This document shows, piece after piece, positions 18,351 through 27,999 of a stretch of DNA of 64,000 bases. The notes below the pieces were generated by a model. That model had not been told where the DNA came from. It saw only the letters and a program-made list of their open reading frames with translations, and ran no database searches. Origin of the DNA: Burkholderiaceae bacterium (GTDB lineage Bacteria; Pseudomonadota; Gammaproteobacteria; Burkholderiales; Burkholderiaceae_E). The first letter of the stretch is position 1; every line of letters begins with the position of its first letter. Both the position numbers and the translations under genes were made by a program. The DNA lies in NCBI GenBank assembly GCA_023954045.1, contig JAMLIR010000014.1, positions 1-64,000 of the forward strand. The letters run 5' to 3'.

Positions 18351-19556
18351 CTACGCGTCGCCGACTTCGAGGACCACGGCCATCGCGGTGTCGCCGGCGG
18401 CGCAGCCGGTGAACAGCCCGTAGCCGCCGCCGCGGATCGCGAGCTCCTCGATCAGCTCGATGATCGCGCGCGTGCCCATCGGCGCCTGCGGATGCCCCCA
18501 GACCAGCGAGCAGCCGTAGTTGTTCATCGTCCGCAGGTCGGCGCCGGTTTGCTTCGCGAAATACAGGTCGTTGACCGCGAACGGGTTGTGCGTCTTGATC
18601 GCCGCCATCTGCGCGATCGAGCGGCCGGCCTGCTCCAGCGCGCGCTGCGCGGCCGGCACCGTCGCTTCGGGCATGTGCGCGAGCGCCGTGCGCGCCAGCC
18701 CGAAGCCGTGCAGGCGTACCGCGATTTTCGGGTCGGTGGAGAGCTCGCGCGCGCGATCCGCGGTGGTGACGACGATCGCGGCATTGCCGTCGGCCGGATG
18801 CGTCTGGCCGCCGAAGGTGATCGTCCCGCCCTTCGCGACCGGCTCGAGCCTGGCCAGTCCCTCGGGCGTCGAGCGCGATACGCCTTCGTCGGCTTCGAGC
18901 GTTCCCGCGCTCTTGCGGTAATTGGGCGCCGGCACGTCGAACGGCAGCGTCATGAAGCGCTTGAGGAACGCGGCGCCGTCGGCCAGCGCGTCCCGGTACT
19001 GCTCCTCGCGGCGCAGCACCACCTCGTGCTGGGCGGCGGTGGCGATTCCGTGCTTCTTCGCGACGTTCTCGGCGGTGACCAGCATCGCGTGCGGGCCGAG
19101 CGGATCGCAGTTGAAGTTGTCCATCACCCAGTCTTCGGCGGCGCCGGTGCCGCCGGGGCCGCGCGGGTTCGGGTAGTACAGGTGCGGGCCGTTGGACGTG
19201 CGGTCGCAGTTGATGGCCAGCGCCACGCTGGCCATCCCGACCTCGATCTCCTGCGCGGCGGCCAGCAGCGTGCGCACGCCGGTCGCGCAGGCCTGCATCA
19301 TCGTCGGCCCGCCGACGTGGCCGGCGCCGATCATTCCGGTGAGCCAGGGTAGTCCGTAGAACGAGTGCTTCTGCGGCACCGAGAAGCCGAGCACGCCGTA
19401 GTCGAGCGTCTTCGGATCGATGCGGCGCTTCGCGAGCTCGGCGCGCGCGACGTGCGCGGCGAACTCGATGCTGTTCAGGTTGGCGAAGCTGCCCTGCCAG
19501 CGCGCGAAAGGCGTGCTCCAGTAGGCGCCGTAGGGGATCTGGGCCTTGTAGCGCAT
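18351..19556 (-). CDS. Thiolase family protein
   Basis: The 401-residue protein carries the nucleophilic Cys in MMQACATGVRTLL near residue 89, the His of KTHNPFAVND (equivalent to the NEAF loop), the GHPQAPMGTR catalytic His motif and the second Cys in FTGCAAGDTAMA. All catalytic positions are therefore present, but the first loop is HNPFA instead of NEAFA and the C-terminal loop GCAAGD instead of GCAGGG. This marks a divergent subfamily rather than the standard acetyl-CoA acetyltransferase. It is the first enzyme gene of the operon, 19 bases after the regulator stop. Expected role: thiolytic cleavage of a 3-oxoacyl-CoA. Confidence 0.85.
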   Translation of the reverse strand: MRYKAQIPYGAYWSTPFARWQGSFANLNSIEFAAHVARAELAKRRIDPKTLDYGVLGFSVPQKHSFYGLPWLTGMIGAGHVGGPTMMQACATGVRTLLAAAQEIEVGMASVALAINCDRTSNGPHLYYPNPRGPGGTGAAEDWVMDNFNCDPLGPHAMLVTAENVAKKHGIATAAQHEVVLRREEQYRDALADGAAFLKRFMTLPFDVPAPNYRKSAGTLEADEGVSRSTPEGLARLEPVAKGGTITFGGQTHPADGNAAIVVTTADRARELSTDPKIAVRLHGFGLARTALAHMPEATVPAAQRALEQAGRSIAQMAAIKTHNPFAVNDLYFAKQTGADLRTMNNYGCSLVWGHPQAPMGTRAIIELIEELAIRGGGYGLFTGCAAGDTAMAVVLEVGDA

Positions 19557-19575
19557 GGGAACTCCTGTTCGGGGG

Positions 19576-20256
19576 TCAGGCCGCAGCCTTGTCCAGGCCG
19601 ACGGCGGTGACGAACGCGCGCTTGGCCTCGACGAGGTGGGCGTGCATCGCCGCGGCGGCCGCGTCGCCGTTGCCGGCGCGCAGCGCCTCGGTGACGCGCT
19701 CGAAGCCGGCGAGCACGATCGCGCGGATCGCGGGGTCGTCCAGCGTCAGCGCGCGGATGCGCTGCATGTGGTCGGCGTACTGCTCGATCACCTTGACCAG
19801 CCGGCGGTTCGGCACCAGCGCGAGCCACGCGCTGCGGAAGTGCACGTGGCTCTCTCGAAACGCCTCCCCGTCGTTGGCGCGGTGCGCCGCGCGCGCCTCG
19901 GCGAGCGCCGCCTCGATCGGGGCGCGGACCTCGGGGTCGGCGGTGCGCTCGGCCACCCGCCGCGTGGCGGCGGGCTCGATCAGGAAACGCACCTCGTAGA
20001 TGTCGTCGACGTCGGCGAGCGTGAGTTCGGGAACCATGTAGCTGCGCCCGCCCGAGACCAGCAGGCCTTCGCTGGCCAGACGGGCCAGCGCCTCGCGCAC
20101 CGGGGTCCGCGAAACCCCGAGCTGGGTCGCGAGCTGCACCTCCTGCAGCGGCTGGCCGGGCCGGATCGCGCCGTCGCGAAGGTATGTGCGCAAGGTGTCG
20201 TAGACCTGCTCGCCGAGGGCGACGGGGCGATCGACAGGCTCGAGCGACGGGACCAA
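19576..20256 (-). CDS. GntR/FadR-type (FCD domain) transcriptional regulator
   Basis: The protein has a winged-helix domain (LGEQVYDTLRTYLRDGAIRPGQPLQEVQLATQLGVSRTPVREALARLASEGLLV) followed by an all-helical FCD ligand domain with conserved acidic and His residues (EVRFLIEPAATRR; MHAHLVEAKRAFV). I chose a TTG start at 20256 because a GGAGG lies 6 bases before it; the frame continues to a GTG at 20316 with no ribosome site, and that GTG lies inside the palindrome TGTATACA. With the TTG start the protein is 226 residues. It is the first gene of the catabolic operon and divergent from the acetoacetyl-CoA synthetase, so it probably represses both until an inducer binds. Confidence 0.85.
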   Translation of the reverse strand: MVPSLEPVDRPVALGEQVYDTLRTYLRDGAIRPGQPLQEVQLATQLGVSRTPVREALARLASEGLLVSGGRSYMVPELTLADVDDIYEVRFLIEPAATRRVAERTADPEVRAPIEAALAEARAAHRANDGEAFRESHVHFRSAWLALVPNRRLVKVIEQYADHMQRIRALTLDDPAIRAIVLAGFERVTEALRAGNGDAAAAAMHAHLVEAKRAFVTAVGLDKAAA

Positions 20257-20307
20257 GGGGCGCCTCCACCGCGCGACGCGGTCGGGGTTTGAGTGTGTGC
20301 TGGATAC

Positions 20308-20315
20308 TGTATACA
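20308..20315. promoter_or_regulatory. Candidate GntR operator (TGTATACA palindrome)
   Basis: A perfect 8-base palindrome, TGTATACA, sits in the divergent control region between the regulator and acetoacetyl-CoA synthetase genes, inside a wider imperfect dyad (GTGTG at 20293 and CACAC at 20314-20318). FCD-type GntR proteins commonly bind GTATAC-centred palindromes. No clear -35/-10 pair could be read; a TATAGT hexamer at 20373 could serve the plus-strand gene. Confidence 0.5.
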
Positions 20316-20413
20316 CACTTTAGACCCGAAATCGGCCGCTGTAAAGCGCCGCGGCGGGGGCGCGGCGGTCGCTATAGTCTCGACGACACCGACCAGCAGG
20401 AGGCCAGAGGCTC

Positions 20414-22495
20414 ATGTCGACTCCCGAAGTGCTGTGGCGCCCGAGCCGCGAGCGGATCGCCCGCGCCGGGATCACCCGCTATCGCGACTGGCTGCGGCAG
20501 ACCCGCGGCCTGGCCTTCGCCGACTACGAGGCGCTCTGGACGTGGTCGGTCGAGCACCTCGAGGATTTCTGGGAGTCGTTCCACCAGTGGGCGGGGGTGA
20601 TGGCGCACACCCCGCATTCGAACGTGCTGTCGGCGCGCACGATGCCGGGGGCGCGCTGGTTCGAGGGCGAGACGCTGAACTACGCGGAACACCTGCTCGC
20701 GCCGGCACGGGTGCACGCGCACACGAGCCGCCCGGCGCTGGTGTTCGAGTCGGAGCTGCAGGCGCGCACCGAGATCGGCTGGGACCGGTTGCGCGCCGAG
20801 ACCGGCGCGCTGACCGCGACGCTGAAGCGGCTCGGCGTCGCGAAGGGCGACCGCTGCGTCTCCTACATGCCGAACATCCCGCAGTCGGTGGTCGCATTGC
20901 TGGCCACGACCAGCCTTGGCGCGGTCTGGTCGAGCTCGTCGCCGGACATGGGACCGGTGAGCGTGCTCGACCGCTTCCGGCAGATCGAGCCGAAGGTGCT
21001 GTTCGCGGTCGACGGCTACCGCTACGGTGGCAAGGACTTCGACCGGCGCGACGTCGTGCGCGAGCTGGTGCGGCAGCTGCCGTCGGTGCGGGCGGTGGTC
21101 TTCGTTCCCTATCTGGATGCGGACGCGACGCTGGGCGCGCCCGACGCAGCTGCGCCGGTCGAGGTCGTGTCCTGGTCCGACGCGCTCGCCCGGCCGGCCG
21201 AGTGCGCGTTCACGCCGGTGCCGTTCGACCACCCGCTGTGGATCGTCTACTCGTCCGGCACCACCGGGATGCCGAAGCCGATCGTCCACGGCCACGGCGG
21301 CACCGTCCTCGAGAACCTGAAGAGCGCGCTGCTGCACCTCGACGTCGGCGAGGACGACCGTTTCTTCTGGTTCTCGTCGACCGGCTGGATCATGTGGAAC
21401 CTGTGGGTGTCCACGCTGATGACGGGTGCCACGCTGCTGCAGTTCGACGGCAATCCCGGCCATCCGGACCTGGGCACGCTGTGGCGCCTGGCCGAACGCG
21501 AGCGGCTGACCTTCATGGGCATCAGCCCGGCGTTCGTCGGGCTTTGCATGAAGGCCGGGATGAGGCCGCGCGAGCAGTTCGACCTCTCGGCGCTGCGCAC
21601 GATCGGCTCGACCGGGTCGCCGCTGACCGAGGAGGCCTATCGCTGGATCTATTCGGCGGTGCACCCCGACCTGATGCTCGCGTCGATTTCGGGCGGAACC
21701 GACCCGGGCGCGGCCTTCCTCACCTCCTGCCCGATCCTGCCGGTCTACGCCGGGGAGATGCAGTGCCGCACGCTGGGTGGCGCGATCCACGCGTACGGCG
21801 ACGACGGCAAGCCGCTGCTGGGCCAGGTCGGCGAGCTGGTCTGCGCCGAGCCGATGCCTTCGATGCCGCTGTACTTCTGGGGCGACACCGAAGGGCGCCG
21901 CTACTTCGACAGCTATTTCGACGTCTTTCCCGGGCCGCCGAACGTCTGGCGGCACGGCGACTGGCTCGCGCTCACGCCGCGCGCCGAGTCGGTGACCGCG
22001 ACCATCTACGGCCGCTCGGATTCGACGATCAACCGATACGGCATCCGGATGGGCACCAGCGAGCTGTACCGGGTCGTCGAGGAATTCGGGGAGGTCGCCG
22101 ATTCGCTGGTCGTCGACCTCGAGTACCTGGGGCGCGAGTCGTTCCTCGCGCTGTTCGTCGTGCTGCGCGAACCGGGCGCGACGATCTCGGGCGTCGGCGC
22201 GAAGGGACCGGCGCCGGACGGCGCCGCGGCGGCGCGCGGGCAGACCGGCGTCGATCCTGCACTGCGCCAGCGCATCCTCGACGCGCTGCGCACGCGGCTG
22301 TCGGCGCGCCACGTGCCCAACGAGGTCTACGCGATTCCCGAGGTGCCGCGCACGATGTCGGGCAAGAAGCTCGAGGTGCCGGTGAGGAAGATCCTGCTCG
22401 GGCAAGCGGTCGAAAAGTCGGTCAACCGCGATTCGATGGCGAACCCGGCCTCGATCGACTGGTTCGTGACCTTCGCCGCTGCGCGGAACCGATGA
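20414..22495 (+). CDS. Acetoacetate-CoA ligase (acetoacetyl-CoA synthetase)
   Basis: The 693-residue ANL enzyme has the acetoacetyl-CoA synthetase layout: an N-terminal ACAS domain (WTWSVEHLEDFWESFHQWAGV, ARWFEGETLNYAEHLL), the phosphate loop IVYSSGTTGMPKPIVHGHGG near residue 277, the family motif FWFSSTGWIMWN near 318, and a C-terminal MSGKKLEVPVRKILLG with the catalytic Lys. It would convert acetoacetate, ATP and CoA to acetoacetyl-CoA. An AGGAGG lies 10 bases before the ATG. An Ala/Gly-rich insert (SGVGAKGPAPDGAAAARG) at residues about 593-613 makes it longer than usual. It is transcribed away from the catabolic operon with a shared control region, suggesting that acetoacetate is a pathway product. 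Confidence 0.9.
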   Translation: MSTPEVLWRPSRERIARAGITRYRDWLRQTRGLAFADYEALWTWSVEHLEDFWESFHQWAGVMAHTPHSNVLSARTMPGARWFEGETLNYAEHLLAPARVHAHTSRPALVFESELQARTEIGWDRLRAETGALTATLKRLGVAKGDRCVSYMPNIPQSVVALLATTSLGAVWSSSSPDMGPVSVLDRFRQIEPKVLFAVDGYRYGGKDFDRRDVVRELVRQLPSVRAVVFVPYLDADATLGAPDAAAPVEVVSWSDALARPAECAFTPVPFDHPLWIVYSSGTTGMPKPIVHGHGGTVLENLKSALLHLDVGEDDRFFWFSSTGWIMWNLWVSTLMTGATLLQFDGNPGHPDLGTLWRLAERERLTFMGISPAFVGLCMKAGMRPREQFDLSALRTIGSTGSPLTEEAYRWIYSAVHPDLMLASISGGTDPGAAFLTSCPILPVYAGEMQCRTLGGAIHAYGDDGKPLLGQVGELVCAEPMPSMPLYFWGDTEGRRYFDSYFDVFPGPPNVWRHGDWLALTPRAESVTATIYGRSDSTINRYGIRMGTSELYRVVEEFGEVADSLVVDLEYLGRESFLALFVVLREPGATISGVGAKGPAPDGAAAARGQTGVDPALRQRILDALRTRLSARHVPNEVYAIPEVPRTMSGKKLEVPVRKILLGQAVEKSVNRDSMANPASIDWFVTFAAARNR

Positions 22496-22540
22496 GCGCG
22501 CGCAAGCCGGGTTCGCCGGCGCCGTTCGCGCGGACGATCG

Positions 22541-23464
22541 TCAGTGCGCCTGCAAGGCGCGCGCCGTCCGCAGCGCGATCCGCGCCAGGCGTGTGACCAC
22601 GTTGACGAGCGCGGCCTCGGTCTGCTCGAACAACGCGCCCGTGGCCGTGCTCATCACGGCCTCGAGTTCCTCGCTCAGGCTCTCGAGCGGCTTCTGCGCA
22701 GCGACCAGCAGATGCACCGGGTCGTCGGTGTCCGGGATCGTTGCCGGCGGGCCGGCGGCGCCCGCAGCCGCACGTGACGGCGTTTCGAGCAGCGTTTCGA
22801 GAAGCCGGGCGCTCTCGTCGTCGCCGATCTCGCGAAGGCGGGCGGCGAGCGCGCGGTGCGCCTGCGCGATCGCCGCCTCGCGCGTCGCGAGCAGCGCGTG
22901 CAGCGCGTCGGACGAGGCGACTGCGGCCGTGGCGGGCTGCGGCTCCTCGCGCGCGGCGCGTCGCTCGCGATGCCAGGCTTCGCGGCGCCAGCGACGCATG
23001 ACCGCCGCATGACGCAATTCCTCGATGCCCAGCCGCTCGGCCTGCGCCCGGACGCGGGGATCGGTCGCGCGTGCGGCCAGGTAGCTGTAGAGCGCGAACG
23101 CGCGCTTCTCGTTATCGACCGCGATCGCGAACGCGCGGTAGGGGGTGAGCAGCGCGCTGCCGGAAATCTCGTCCCAGGAACTCCACAGCTCGGCCGGCAG
23201 TTGCCAGTCGAAGCTTCCTGCCTCGGGGATCCGTTCACCCACGCCTGCCGCCCAGCGCGCGACTTCGTCGACGTGCTGGCGTTCCTCCTCGAGCATGACC
23301 CGGAACGCCGCTGCGGTGGCGGCCTCGCCGCGACGCGCCATGGTTTCGGCGAGCGCCGCGTAGCGCTTCAGCGATTCACGCTCGATCGAGCTGGCAATGC
23401 CGACCAGCAGCGGCATGCTCACCGACTGGATCTCGGGGTCGCGCATGAGCAGCGACGCGCGCAT
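22541..23464 (-). CDS. Ferritin-like diiron (rubrerythrin-type) protein
   Basis: The 307-residue protein shows a four-helix ferritin-like core: LVGIASSIERESLKRYAAL, AFRVMLEEERQHVDEVARW (ExxH), AVDNEKRAFALYSYLAA and RLGIEELRHAAVMRRWRREAW (ExxxH-type). These give the Glu/His ligand pairs of a diiron site within the first 190 residues. The remaining 120 residues are Ala-rich helices with no recognised domain. I placed the start at 23464, where a GGAGG lies 7 bases upstream; the open frame extends further without a ribosome site. It is divergent from nosR and shares its control region, so a role in iron or nitrosative/oxidative stress handling during denitrification is possible (inference). Confidence 0.72.
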   Translation of the reverse strand: MRASLLMRDPEIQSVSMPLLVGIASSIERESLKRYAALAETMARRGEAATAAAFRVMLEEERQHVDEVARWAAGVGERIPEAGSFDWQLPAELWSSWDEISGSALLTPYRAFAIAVDNEKRAFALYSYLAARATDPRVRAQAERLGIEELRHAAVMRRWRREAWHRERRAAREEPQPATAAVASSDALHALLATREAAIAQAHRALAARLREIGDDESARLLETLLETPSRAAAGAAGPPATIPDTDDPVHLLVAAQKPLESLSEELEAVMSTATGALFEQTEAALVNVVTRLARIALRTARALQAH

Positions 23465-23491
23465 CGTCCGGCCTCCGTGACGTGGGGCATC

Positions 23492-23505
23492 TTGACCGTG
23501 AACAA
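23492..23505. promoter_or_regulatory. FNR/Dnr-like box upstream of nosR
   Basis: The 14-base site TTGACCGTGAACAA fits TTG-N8-CAA and differs from the FNR/Dnr consensus (TTGAT-N4-ATCAA) at two of ten positions. An AT-rich TAATAAT stretch at about 23526-23532 could be a -10 element, placing the box near -40, the usual activator position for FNR-family proteins. The nosR start lies at 23565. Such boxes control nos genes by low oxygen and nitric oxide in many denitrifiers. The site could also act on the divergent ferritin-like gene. Confidence 0.55.
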
Positions 23506-23564
23506 GCCGCCCGTGCGGGCTGATGTAATAATCGCACGATTCAGAAAATTCACGGGAACCCGAA

Positions 23565-25925
23565 TTGTCCGTCTCCGGCGCCCGCGCGCTGTGCTTGGGC
23601 ATTGTCGCGCGGATCCTCGTGGTCGTCGCGATGTTCGGGTCGACCGCCGCGGCGGCATCGCCCGCGGCGGCGAACCTGGGGCAATTCCTCGCCGGGCTCG
23701 CCGCGGCCGACGTCGTGCCCGGCGCCGACCGGTTCGGTCCGGTACAGCCCGATCACGCCGTCGCACCGGCCTATCGCGGCGACGCGCTCGTCGGCTATGC
23801 GTACCTGAACTCGCAGCAGGTCGATGCGATCGGCTACTCGGGCAAGCCGATCCACGTCGTCGTGGGCCTGGACCTCGAAGGCACGATCGTCGGGGCGAAA
23901 CTGGTCGCGCACAGCGAACCGATCGTGCTGATCGGCATTCCCGAGAAGCGCGTCGTGGCGTACCTGGCGCATTTCGTCGGCTACAACCCGCTTCGCGCGG
24001 CGGCCGAGGGACGCGGGCCGCCGCAGGCCGACATCGTCAGCGGTGCCACCGTCACCGTGCTGGTGATGGGCGACAGCGTCGTGCGCTCGGCGGTCCGGGT
24101 CGCGCGCGCGCTGCATCTCGGCACCGCCGCGTCCGGCGCGCAGGCGGCGGCGCGGGTGATCGATCCGCAGGCCGGCGCGATCACCGACTGGCCCACGCTG
24201 TTGCGCGAGGGCGCGGTTCGCCACCTGCGCCTCACGATCGGCGAGGTGAACAAGGCCTTCGTCGATTCGGGAAACAGGGCGGCGGCTGCGCGCCCCGAAC
24301 CCGGCGCGGCCGACGAGCCGTTCATCGACCTGTACACGGCGCTCGTCTCACAGCCGGCCATCGGGCGCAGCCTGCTCGGCGGCGACGAATACGCGAGCGT
24401 CGCGCGCATGCTGGCGCCCGGCCAGCAGGCGATCCTGATCGCGGGCGACGGCCTGTATTCGTTCAAGGGTTCGGGCTACGTGCGCGGCGGCATCTTCGAT
24501 CGCATCGAACTGCTGCAGGGTGCCGAGACGATCCGCTTTCACGACTACCTGCATCGGCGCGTCGGCGACCTCGGCGCGGCGGGCGCGCCGGCGCTGAGGG
24601 AGATCGGCGTCTTCGTCGTCCCGCCGGGGGCCGAATTCGATCCGGCGGCGCCGTGGCGCCTTCAACTGCTCGTCCAGCGCCCGGTGGGCGCGCTCGACAA
24701 GGCCTTCGTATCGTTCGGGCTCGATTACCGCCTGCCCGAGCGCTACACGAAGACGGCGCCGACGCCAGCGCCGACGGCACCCGCCACGCCTGCGGCTCCG
24801 GGGGGCGCGGCCGGGTCCGCGACCTCGTCTGCACCGGGCGCCGCCGTTCCTGCGAGAACCCCCGCCGCAGCGCCTTCGACCACCCCTGCCGCGGCTTCTT
24901 CGACGACGCCCGCCGCGGCGCCTGCGGCCGCAACCCCGCAGGCCGAGGCGGAGTTCCCCGCCGAACCCCGGGAGCCGCTGTGGATGCGCATCTGGCGCAG
25001 CAAGGTCGCAGCGCTGGCGATGTTGGGCGTGATGCTGGCCGTGCTCACGCTGATCTTCTTCTTCCAGGACGTGCTGGTCGCGCGCGAGCGACTGTTCGAC
25101 CGCGTGCGCCTCGCCTACCTCATGGCGACGCTGTTCTGGCTCGGGTGGGTCGCGCAGGCGCAGCTGTCGGTGGTCAACGTGCTCACCTTCGCCAACGCGT
25201 TGCGTTCGGGCTTCGAATGGTCGCAGTTCCTGGTCGACCCGTTGATCTTCGTGCTCTGGTGCTCGGTGGCGGCGGCGCTGCTGTTCTGGGGCCGCGGCCC
25301 GTTCTGCGGCTGGCTGTGCCCGTTCGGCGCGCTGCAGGAATTGTCGAACCGCGCGGCCCGGCTGCTCAAGGTGCCGCAATTGAAGATTCCGTGGGCGGTC
25401 CACGAGCGCCTGTGGCCGGTCAAGTACATCGTCTTCCTGGGCCTGTTCGGCGTCTCGCTCGGCTCGCTGGCCTTTGCCGAGCGGCTCGCCGAGGTCGAGC
25501 CGTTCAAGACCGCGATCGTGCTGCACTTCGTGCGCCAGTGGTGGTTCGTCGCGTTCGCGCTCGCGCTGCTGGCGGCGGGCCTGTTCGTCGAGCGCTTCTT
25601 CTGCCGCTACCTGTGCCCGCTGGGCGCCGCGCTGGCCATTCCCGGGCGCATGCGCATGTTCGACTGGCTCAAGCGCTATCGCGAGTGCGGCAACCCGTGC
25701 ATGCGCTGCTTCAACGAGTGCCCGGTCGAGGCAATCCATCCGGAAGGGCACATCAACCCGAACGAGTGCATCTCGTGCCTGCACTGCCAGGTGCTCTACC
25801 GGCACGACTACAAGTGTCCGGTGCGCGTGCAGCGCCGGCTCAAGCGCGAGAAGCGGGCGGCCATGGCGGCGACTGCGGTCGCCCGGGCCGGCAGCGGGTC
25901 CGCGACCGCGGGCCCGACCGTTTGA
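23565..25925 (+). CDS. nosR: NosR, membrane flavo-iron-sulfur protein for nitrous oxide reduction
   Basis: This 786-residue protein is needed for nosZ expression and for supplying electrons to N2O reductase. It has a signal peptide, a periplasmic FMN-binding domain with the flavinylation motif SGATVTV near residue 160, about five to six membrane helices from residue 480 onward, two CxxxCP membrane motifs ([26 protein letters not shown]) and C-terminal ferredoxin motifs ([36 protein letters not shown]). Residues about 393-463 are a Pro/Ala/Thr-rich linker between the FMN domain and the first helix of the membrane part, longer than in common NosR. The start is TTG at 23565. The ApbE encoded downstream is the likely FMN transferase. 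Confidence 0.95.
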   Translation: MSVSGARALCLGIVARILVVVAMFGSTAAAASPAAANLGQFLAGLAAADVVPGADRFGPVQPDHAVAPAYRGDALVGYAYLNSQQVDAIGYSGKPIHVVVGLDLEGTIVGAKLVAHSEPIVLIGIPEKRVVAYLAHFVGYNPLRAAAEGRGPPQADIVSGATVTVLVMGDSVVRSAVRVARALHLGTAASGAQAAARVIDPQAGAITDWPTLLREGAVRHLRLTIGEVNKAFVDSGNRAAAARPEPGAADEPFIDLYTALVSQPAIGRSLLGGDEYASVARMLAPGQQAILIAGDGLYSFKGSGYVRGGIFDRIELLQGAETIRFHDYLHRRVGDLGAAGAPALREIGVFVVPPGAEFDPAAPWRLQLLVQRPVGALDKAFVSFGLDYRLPERYTKTAPTPAPTAPATPAAPGGAAGSATSSAPGAAVPARTPAAAPSTTPAAASSTTPAAAPAAATPQAEAEFPAEPREPLWMRIWRSKVAALAMLGVMLAVLTLIFFFQDVLVARERLFDRVRLAYLMATLFWLGWVAQAQLSVVNVLTFANALRSGFEWSQFLVDPLIFVLWCSVAAALLFWGRGPFCGWLCPFGALQELSNRAARLLKVPQLKIPWAVHERLWPVKYIVFLGLFGVSLGSLAFAERLAEVEPFKTAIVLHFVRQWWFVAFALALLAAGLFVERFFCRYLCPLGAALAIPGRMRMFDWLKRYRECGNPCMRCFNECPVEAIHPEGHINPNECISCLHCQVLYRHDYKCPVRVQRRLKREKRAAMAATAVARAGSGSATAGPTV

Positions 25926-25995
25926 ACGGGCATCTTCGCGATGTCCGATTTACGGGCGCGCTGCGCGCGCTCCAACCGACAGGGGAGGTCGAGAA

Positions 25996-27996
25996 ATGGC
26001 TGACGAGAAGAACCGCAACGGATTGCCCGATCCGGATCGCCGCGCGATGCTCGGCGGCGGCGCGAAGGCCGTGGCGATCGCGGCTGGCGCCGGGCTGCTG
26101 AGCAGCTGCGGCGAGAAGACGCCGGCGCCGAAGCCGGAGACCGCGGCCGCGCCGCCGGCCGCCCCCGCCGCGGGAACGGCGGCACCGGCGCCGGCCCCGA
26201 CACCCGCATCCTCCACCGCCGCGGCGATCGCGAAGACGCACGTCGGGCCGGGAGAACTCGACGAGTACTACGTGTTCTTCTCCAGCGGCCAGAGCGGCGA
26301 GCTTCGGATCGTCGGGCTGCCGTCGATGCGCGAGCTGATGCGCGTGCCGGTGTTCAACCGATGCAGCGCCACCGGCTGGGGCCAGACCAACGAGAGCCTG
26401 AAGATCCTGACCGAGGGCCTGACGCCCGAGACCCGCAAGTACCTAGCGTCGCGCGGCGGCACCTACCTGAACGGCGACCTGCACCACCCGCACATGTCGT
26501 TCACCGACGGCACCTACGACGGTCGCTACCTGTTCATGAACGACAAGGCGAACACGCGCGTGGCCCGGGTGCGCTGCGACGTGATGAAGTGCGACAAGAT
26601 CATCGAACTTCCCAACCAGCACACGGTGCACGGGCTGCGTGTGCAGAAGTATCCGAAGACCGGCTACGTGTTCTGCAATGGCGAGGACGGGGTGCCGATT
26701 CCGAACGACGGACACGGCATCGCCGACAAGAAGGAATACCGCTACATGTTCACGGCGGTCGACGGCGAGACGATGAAGGTGGCCTGGCAGGTCATCGTGA
26801 ACGGCAACCTCGACAACGTCGACTGCGACTACCAGGGCAAGTACGCGTTCGCCACCAGCTACAACTCGGAGGAGGGCGTGACGCTGGCCGAGAGCACGGC
26901 GGCCGAGCAGGACTGGGTCACGGTGTTCAACCTGAAGCGCATCGAGGAGGCGGTCGCCAAGGGCGAGTTCAAGCGGATCGGCGGCGTGCCGGTGCTCGAC
27001 GGCAGGAAGGGTTCGCCGTTCACGCGCTATATTCCGGTGCCGAACAGCCCGCACGGGATCAACACCGCGCCCGACGGCATCCACGTGGTGGCCAACGGCA
27101 AATTGTCGCCGACCTGCACGGTGTTCGACGTTCGGCGCTTCGACGACCTGTTCGACGACAAGATCAAGCCGCGCGACACCGTCGTCGCCGAACCCGAGCT
27201 CGGCCTGGGTCCGCTGCACACCGCATTCGACGGGCGCGGCAACGCCTACACGACGCTGTTCATCGACAGCCAGATCTGCAAGTGGTCGATCGCCAAGGCG
27301 ATCGAGAAGTTCAACGGCAAGGACGTCGACCCGATCATCCAGAAGCTCGACGTCCACTACCAGCCCGGCCACAACCACACGTCGATGGGGCAGACGAAGG
27401 AGGCCGACGGCAAGTGGCTGATCTCGCTGAACAAGTTCTCCAAGGACCGGTTCCTGAACGTCGGTCCGCTGAAGCCCGAATGCGACCAGCTGATCGACAT
27501 CTCGGGCGACAAAATGGTGCTGGTTCACGACTCGCCGAGCTTCGCCGAGCCGCACGACGCCACGATCGTGCACCGCTCGAAGGTCAACCCGATCAACATC
27601 TGGAAGCGCGACGACCCGATGTGGGAGGATGCGCGGCGCCAGGCCAAGGCCGATGGCGTCGACCTCGACACCGACTCGAAGGTCGTCCGCGACGGCCACA
27701 AGGTGCGCGTCTACATGTTCTCGGTCGCGCCCACCTTCAGCATGACCGACTTCACCGTGAAGGAGGGCGACGAGGTCACCGTCTACGTCACCAATCGCGA
27801 CCAGGTCCAGGACCTCACCCACGGGTTCACGATCGTCAACTACGGGATCGCGATGGAGATCGGCCCGCAGGCCACCTCGTCGGTCACCTTCAAGGCCGAC
27901 CGGCCCGGCGTGTTCTGGTACTACTGCCAGTGGTTCTGCCACGCGCTGCACATGGAAATGAAGGGGCGCATGCTGGTCGAGCCGCGCCGGCGCTGA
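25996..27996 (+). CDS. nosZ: NosZ, nitrous oxide reductase
   Basis: This 666-residue periplasmic copper enzyme reduces N2O to N2. It has a seven-bladed propeller with CuZ histidines ([36 protein letters not shown]) and a C-terminal cupredoxin domain with the CuA motif [12 protein letters not shown] at about residues 644-655. The N-terminus holds a twin-arginine signal (DRRAMLGGG) followed by a hydrophobic stretch ending LLSSC at Cys38, which fits a lipobox, and a Pro/Ala-rich linker to about residue 76. This leader suggests a lipid-anchored enzyme, unusual for clade I NosZ. An AGGGGAGG precedes the ATG. Confidence 0.96.
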   Translation: MADEKNRNGLPDPDRRAMLGGGAKAVAIAAGAGLLSSCGEKTPAPKPETAAAPPAAPAAGTAAPAPAPTPASSTAAAIAKTHVGPGELDEYYVFFSSGQSGELRIVGLPSMRELMRVPVFNRCSATGWGQTNESLKILTEGLTPETRKYLASRGGTYLNGDLHHPHMSFTDGTYDGRYLFMNDKANTRVARVRCDVMKCDKIIELPNQHTVHGLRVQKYPKTGYVFCNGEDGVPIPNDGHGIADKKEYRYMFTAVDGETMKVAWQVIVNGNLDNVDCDYQGKYAFATSYNSEEGVTLAESTAAEQDWVTVFNLKRIEEAVAKGEFKRIGGVPVLDGRKGSPFTRYIPVPNSPHGINTAPDGIHVVANGKLSPTCTVFDVRRFDDLFDDKIKPRDTVVAEPELGLGPLHTAFDGRGNAYTTLFIDSQICKWSIAKAIEKFNGKDVDPIIQKLDVHYQPGHNHTSMGQTKEADGKWLISLNKFSKDRFLNVGPLKPECDQLIDISGDKMVLVHDSPSFAEPHDATIVHRSKVNPINIWKRDDPMWEDARRQAKADGVDLDTDSKVVRDGHKVRVYMFSVAPTFSMTDFTVKEGDEVTVYVTNRDQVQDLTHGFTIVNYGIAMEIGPQATSSVTFKADRPGVFWYYCQWFCHALHMEMKGRMLVEPRRR

Positions 27997-27999
27997 CGC

